Assembly: GCA_029721435.1 (NCBI GenBank)
Contig: CM056587.1
Location: 19,352,667 to 19,416,666, forward strand
Length of the DNA stretch: 64,000 nt
Source: Gymnothorax reevesii
Taxonomy: Eukaryota > Chordata > Actinopteri > Anguilliformes > Muraenidae
Reading direction: 5' to 3'
This document shows positions 59,971 to 64,000 of this stretch, in pieces. Each line of letters begins with the position of its first letter. Positions within the stretch are counted from its first letter, which is position 1. Position numbers and translations under genes: made by a program. The notes beneath the pieces were generated by a model, which ran no database searches, was not told the origin of the DNA, and was given only the letters and a program-made list of their open reading frames with translations.

Positions 59971-60755
59971 GCCGATTTCTCGTTACCAGTCTAAACCTAG
60001 TCTAAATAAGTCCATGCTTTAAACCATGTTCAAACACTGTTGTAAGTGTGGTCTAACTTCGTGGATTTCTTGTGCCTAGTTTTTCATAAAACCTGGTCTT
60101 ACTCAAAACCAGGGAGGGGGGTAGTCTAAGTCCCGGCCTTACTTGAGCAGTGGGAGGTTATGTCTACCGAAAACTATAATGTCAACGTCTCAGCACGCAG
60201 TCGTTTAAATAAAGCTTCCCTGGACAGCTCTTGCGAACTGCATACACCCCTATTTAGCGTAGTGTTGTAATGTATGGGGTCTAATCGTACGGAAATGTAA
60301 AACTAAATTTCACAGAACAGTGCTATCATCCCGCCATTTTGGTTGGGAGAGGAAGGTGAACAATAATATCGACTAGGTTTTATGAGGTAACTTTTTTGTA
60401 AGTGACAAATATCTTATAGTTTTCTTGTCAATCCGATGTCAACCGATTGAGAGGTATCTCAGGTTTGGAGTGACATCTAAGTTTGGGCTTCTGGGCCTCT
60501 GGGCTACTGTGCAAATGACGTTACAAGCCCCAACAAGGTATGCATGCACTCTCGCTCAGTGGCACATAAACCTGGTTTACCCCGTGGCTTTTTGTGGATT
60601 GATGGGACCTTGTTTAATCCATCCACGAGAAATTGCTTCATAGACATGGTTTAATCTGCACATAATCTTGGTCTAAACCCGGTTTCACCTCTCCTTCTTT
60701 AAACAAGGTTTTATTCACTTAAGACCACGACTAAGACCAGTAACGAGAAATCGGC
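59971..60755. mobile_element. MITE with GCCGATTTCTCGTTACCAGT ends
   Basis: The left end GCCGATTTCTCGTTACCAGT, continuing CTAAACC-AGTCTAAATAAG, is mirrored at the right end by CTTAAGACCACGACTAAGACC and AGTAACGAGAAATCGGC. The inverted repeats are about 40 nt with mismatches, 785 bp apart. The interior has no transposase frame, though GGTTTA/TAAACC words recur near both ends. Superfamily not determined; the target duplication is unclear. Confidence 0.65.
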
Positions 60756-62530
60756 CCACACTGTCTGCAAGAGTGACTTAGAAGCATACATTTTTTTGGG
60801 ATGTTTGACTCTAATGAACTTGTCAGTATTCTAGTTATCGCGGACCAACTTGGTCACATGTGCTTATTTAATTTTTTCCTCATTCACATAAGGATTTTGC
60901 CTTTCTGCAGCAATTTTTTAATTGGTCATATTTCCATACATTTGCATTTGGACTTTCATTCACTTTATCATTTGCAAATGTTAATATCATTACTCATGTC
61001 ATTCAGCAGCGGTGAGATTTGTCCTAATGCAATATAATTTACTGTCACTTTCACTTTTGTGAGGAATTCTGTGTGTCATGAGCGATGTTTACTCTCCTTC
61101 TGCTGCCCCACAGTTGTACTTGTGTGTTTTGTTACGACCAAAAATGAAAATAATTTGAAAGTTATTCAATGAAAGACCTCCAAATAACTTATCGTTTCAC
61201 CATTAAATTAAACTGCAAAAAAATTATATTTAATATGTAGACAAGTTGAGCTAAAGTACTCGGCATTTAAGAATTTGCACAGAGAAAGTTCATTAGTTTG
61301 CATAATAACACCAGTGTGAAACCAAGGTCTTGAGGACCCACTGGAAGAGATCACCCGAGGCGAGAGGGATCAGACTGTAACTCTACAGGATAAAAGGCCT
61401 CAGGTAACGCAATGTCATGCCCCCACATTAAACCAGGACACCATGCTCTCAAACCAAAAAAAAAAAAACAAAGCCTGAACTAGCAGGAACCACAGATCTA
61501 GAACCCCCAGGCTAGCAGTATATCCACATGAATTCAAGAACCAACAAAGGCAGACAGAGAAGCAGGGTTTAAATACTTATTTAAACTAACAAGTGTACAA
61601 AGAATAATCAGGTTTGATGCTGGCTTCCTTAGTGGAGTGATGATGCGCTCTCCACTGCCACCTGTTTCCTAGGATGCCTCATGACAGGCACAGGGGAAAG
61701 GGAACTAATTAGTGTGGCTGCTGGTCCTAATGAAAAAAATACTTCAACAAAATAACTTCTTATTAATTACTATTCCTGACTATTCATTATTATCAATTAA
61801 TTAGAATGAGCTAAAATTTAACTTCATGGTTTTGCATATCCAAAACATAGGATAAACTTTGGAATTTGTGAGAAAAGAAAAATGCAAAAGTGTAAGAAAT
61901 CATTCAAAGAATTTTTTAAAGCACTATTCCGTCCAATTCTCAGATGAAGGAGATGCACCAATATTTTCATTGAGGTTTCTTAAAAGTGTTGACTGAAATT
62001 GTTAACTCATTCCATTCCAAATTAAGTTCTATCAGCAGCATGAAAGATACACAGGCAGGAATGAGACATTTAATGCTGACACTGATAAATACTCTTGTAC
62101 AAAGATTGTTTAAAGGATCGCCAAGACTTCTTAAAGAGAATCTCAAAGACAAGAGGCCTGTTATTTTCTCCTTCCAAAGTTATAAAGACAGGGTCAGAGG
62201 TCATGAGTGTGAGAAGAGGTGAGGCACGGTAAGGATTCGGTGTGCGGTAAGCTGACCGCCGGCAGGGTTGGAGAGGTGAGGGTGTGAGAACGAGGAGAGG
62301 AGTAGGAGACGGTAGAGGAGGTATGGATGTGAGATGTGGGCTGTGGGGAGGGGGGGAGGTCAGGCCTCAGAAGAGAGCGATTTGTTTTCAGTGAAACTTG
62401 ATCCCACCCACTTACCACCAGCGAAACCTACAGCGGAATCAATTATAACTCGTCAGGATGAAATCAGAGCCAGGGCACATGGTAAGGGCACGACTCAGTG
62501 GAGGGAGTGAAGGATGGAGCGTGAGTGCAC

Positions 62531-62566
<36 letters not shown>

Positions 62567-64000
62567 ACGCGCGCCTGTGTGTGTGTTGAAAAAGGAAGGT
62601 GAAGAAACAGAATAAACAGCAGTAGCAGAGGCAGAATTGCAGTGGAGTCAGCGCACACACTTAAGCGCAGCAGGACAGAGACGGAGAGGGGGTCAGTGGA
62701 CATGGATAGTTAAACTGTAATGACAGCACAGAATGAGTGTATGGGGCAGTCAGAGTGCGCTGTCACTGTACACCCCCAGGACCCTGCGGCTGACCAGAGG
62801 CCAGTGTGGTTACCAGGGTTTAGAAACCTCTAACCACAGCTGAGTGCCACAGTATAACACAGAGCCAACACAGAGCACATACAGGCCACAGCTCCAGCTC
62901 CCCGCTCCTGTTACAGTGGCCTGTCGAGGCCCAAGCCTTATACTCCTGGTACCAGCCACTTCACACACTGCAGGCTGCTTCTAACTGCTTCTCACCGGCA
63001 TATGCCTGTACGACAACTGATCCATCCTCAGAGATGTTTCTGCAACTTCAGCTCATTAACTAGCGTGTCACCAGCCGCCCAGCCTGTATCGTCAGCTAGC
63101 CCCACCAGTTTGACAAGTGGTGGTCCATTGGCGGTATCAAAGCCTTTTGGCAACTTCACATTTCAATGCTTAAATATCTAAACCTGTTACAGCCTACTTT
63201 GTTTGAATAGCAACATTTGTAGGAGTAACTGGTAAGATGCCTGGCCCACTCATTTTTAGCCAGGTTGGCCTCTAGGCCAATCGAGACTATGCTGTGGTTA
63301 GGAGCCTTTGTGGTGCTCTGTTGTGCGTCCATAAACTTTTTGCCTTGTCAGCGCTCTTGCGCCTTCAGTCATGGATCCTTTTCATATTTTATATGTGTGT
63401 ATATGGGATGAAAATCTAGGCCATGTCAAATTTTGGTCATGTTTGGCCGAGCAGGTGCAGTGGCTCTGCCAATATTTTTATAGCATTATTGTTTATGGCA
63501 TTACAAAGTAATGAGGCATTTTCCTGGGCCCATACCTAAATTATTTTTGAAGCTTATTGTGATTTAAGTCTTCCACCTATAAGTGCAGTTTGAAACGCCT
63601 AAGATTTATTCCTCCACAGATGTATTGTTTTGAATGTTATAACATTCTGAAGAAATCAAGCACTATCGTATGACTGATTGCACCACTGAATAAATGCAAA
63701 AACGAGAGATGGAAGTCAGAGAAAGTTTTGGACTTTTCACATTTATTCAAATTATTGCCTTACAATGTAGCATATATTACATAAATGTAGCCTGTGGGCA
63801 ATCACTTCATCAGTAATTTTTCATAATCTTTAGTGGCCATGAATTGATCTTGATTTTTGCGTGAATTAATTGTTTGATTGTTAATCAGGCGAACTTAAGC
63901 AGCAACAGCTTGAGAGTAATCATGTGTTAAAAGATGAGGTTCCTGAAGGTCTTCTCAACCTCTGATGGCGCACCACTGAGTATGACAATCCGTTTACTCT
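60756..64000. other. Intergenic stretch at the right edge
   Basis: One (TG)n microsatellite at 62530-62587. Open frames are short and featureless. No RUNX-like exon is visible. Confidence 0.4.
62530..62587. repeat. (TG)n microsatellite
   Basis: TG run with a short GCACGCGCGCC interruption. Confidence 0.9.

Noticed and set aside
55361..64000. RUNX1 exon expected beyond clic6 by synteny
   Set aside because: No Runt-domain sequence is visible; it may lie outside the window.

Overview
The window looks like teleost fish nuclear DNA. The genes are split by spliceosomal introns with GT-AG junctions. CA/TG microsatellites are frequent, and the sequence holds several decayed Tc1/mariner copies plus many short inverted-repeat DNA elements of the kind common in fish. 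I read three protein genes by joining exons; most of the rest is intergenic or intronic.

(1) 17.1-30.6 kb, minus strand: a calcipressin gene, most likely rcan1. Three shared coding exons are served by two alternative first exons. The distal one (30473-30595) matches the vertebrate RCAN1.1-type start. The proximal one (21763-21849) matches the RCAN1.4-type start and has a TATA box and clustered TTTCC/GGAAA (NFAT-core) sites upstream. (2) 32.4-47.8 kb, plus strand: a chloride intracellular channel gene, most likely clic6. A very long acidic first exon carries 22-residue repeats; five shared exons encode the GST-fold CLIC core. A second short first exon at 41159-41221, inside intron 1, would give a compact CLIC of about 250 residues. 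The two genes are head to head, as RCAN1 and CLIC6 are on human chromosome 21; the RUNX gene that follows in that region is not in this window. (3) 51.1-55.5 kb, minus strand: a four-exon gene for a 185-residue protein with a signal peptide and a basic, Pro/Lys-rich tail. I do not recognise it. It converges on clic6, and the two genes appear to share an overlapping polyadenylation region near 50.23 kb.

Mobile and repeat content: three Tc1-like remnants (10.6-11.6, 13.4-14.4 and 25.2-26.8 kb); a THAP-bearing element with about 363-bp terminal inverted repeats in clic6 intron 2 (42.6-44.0 kb); piggyBac-like MITEs flanked by TTAA (0.54 and 2.66 kb); several foldback elements (6.5-7.2, 14.9, 15.6, 29.95, 43.0 and 60.0-60.75 kb); two copies of an element with TTAGGG-like internal repeats (20.1 and 31.2 kb); and a CAT/CCC minisatellite of about 770 bp (57.2-57.96 kb). 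The left 17 kb and the right 8 kb hold no gene that I can recognise.

How the genes relate: RCAN1 inhibits calcineurin and, in mammals, its proximal promoter is induced by calcineurin-NFAT; the proximal promoter here has the sequence features expected for that loop. CLIC6 is a separate membrane/cytosolic protein, and I see no functional link between the two beyond conserved adjacency. The third gene is the best candidate for something undescribed.
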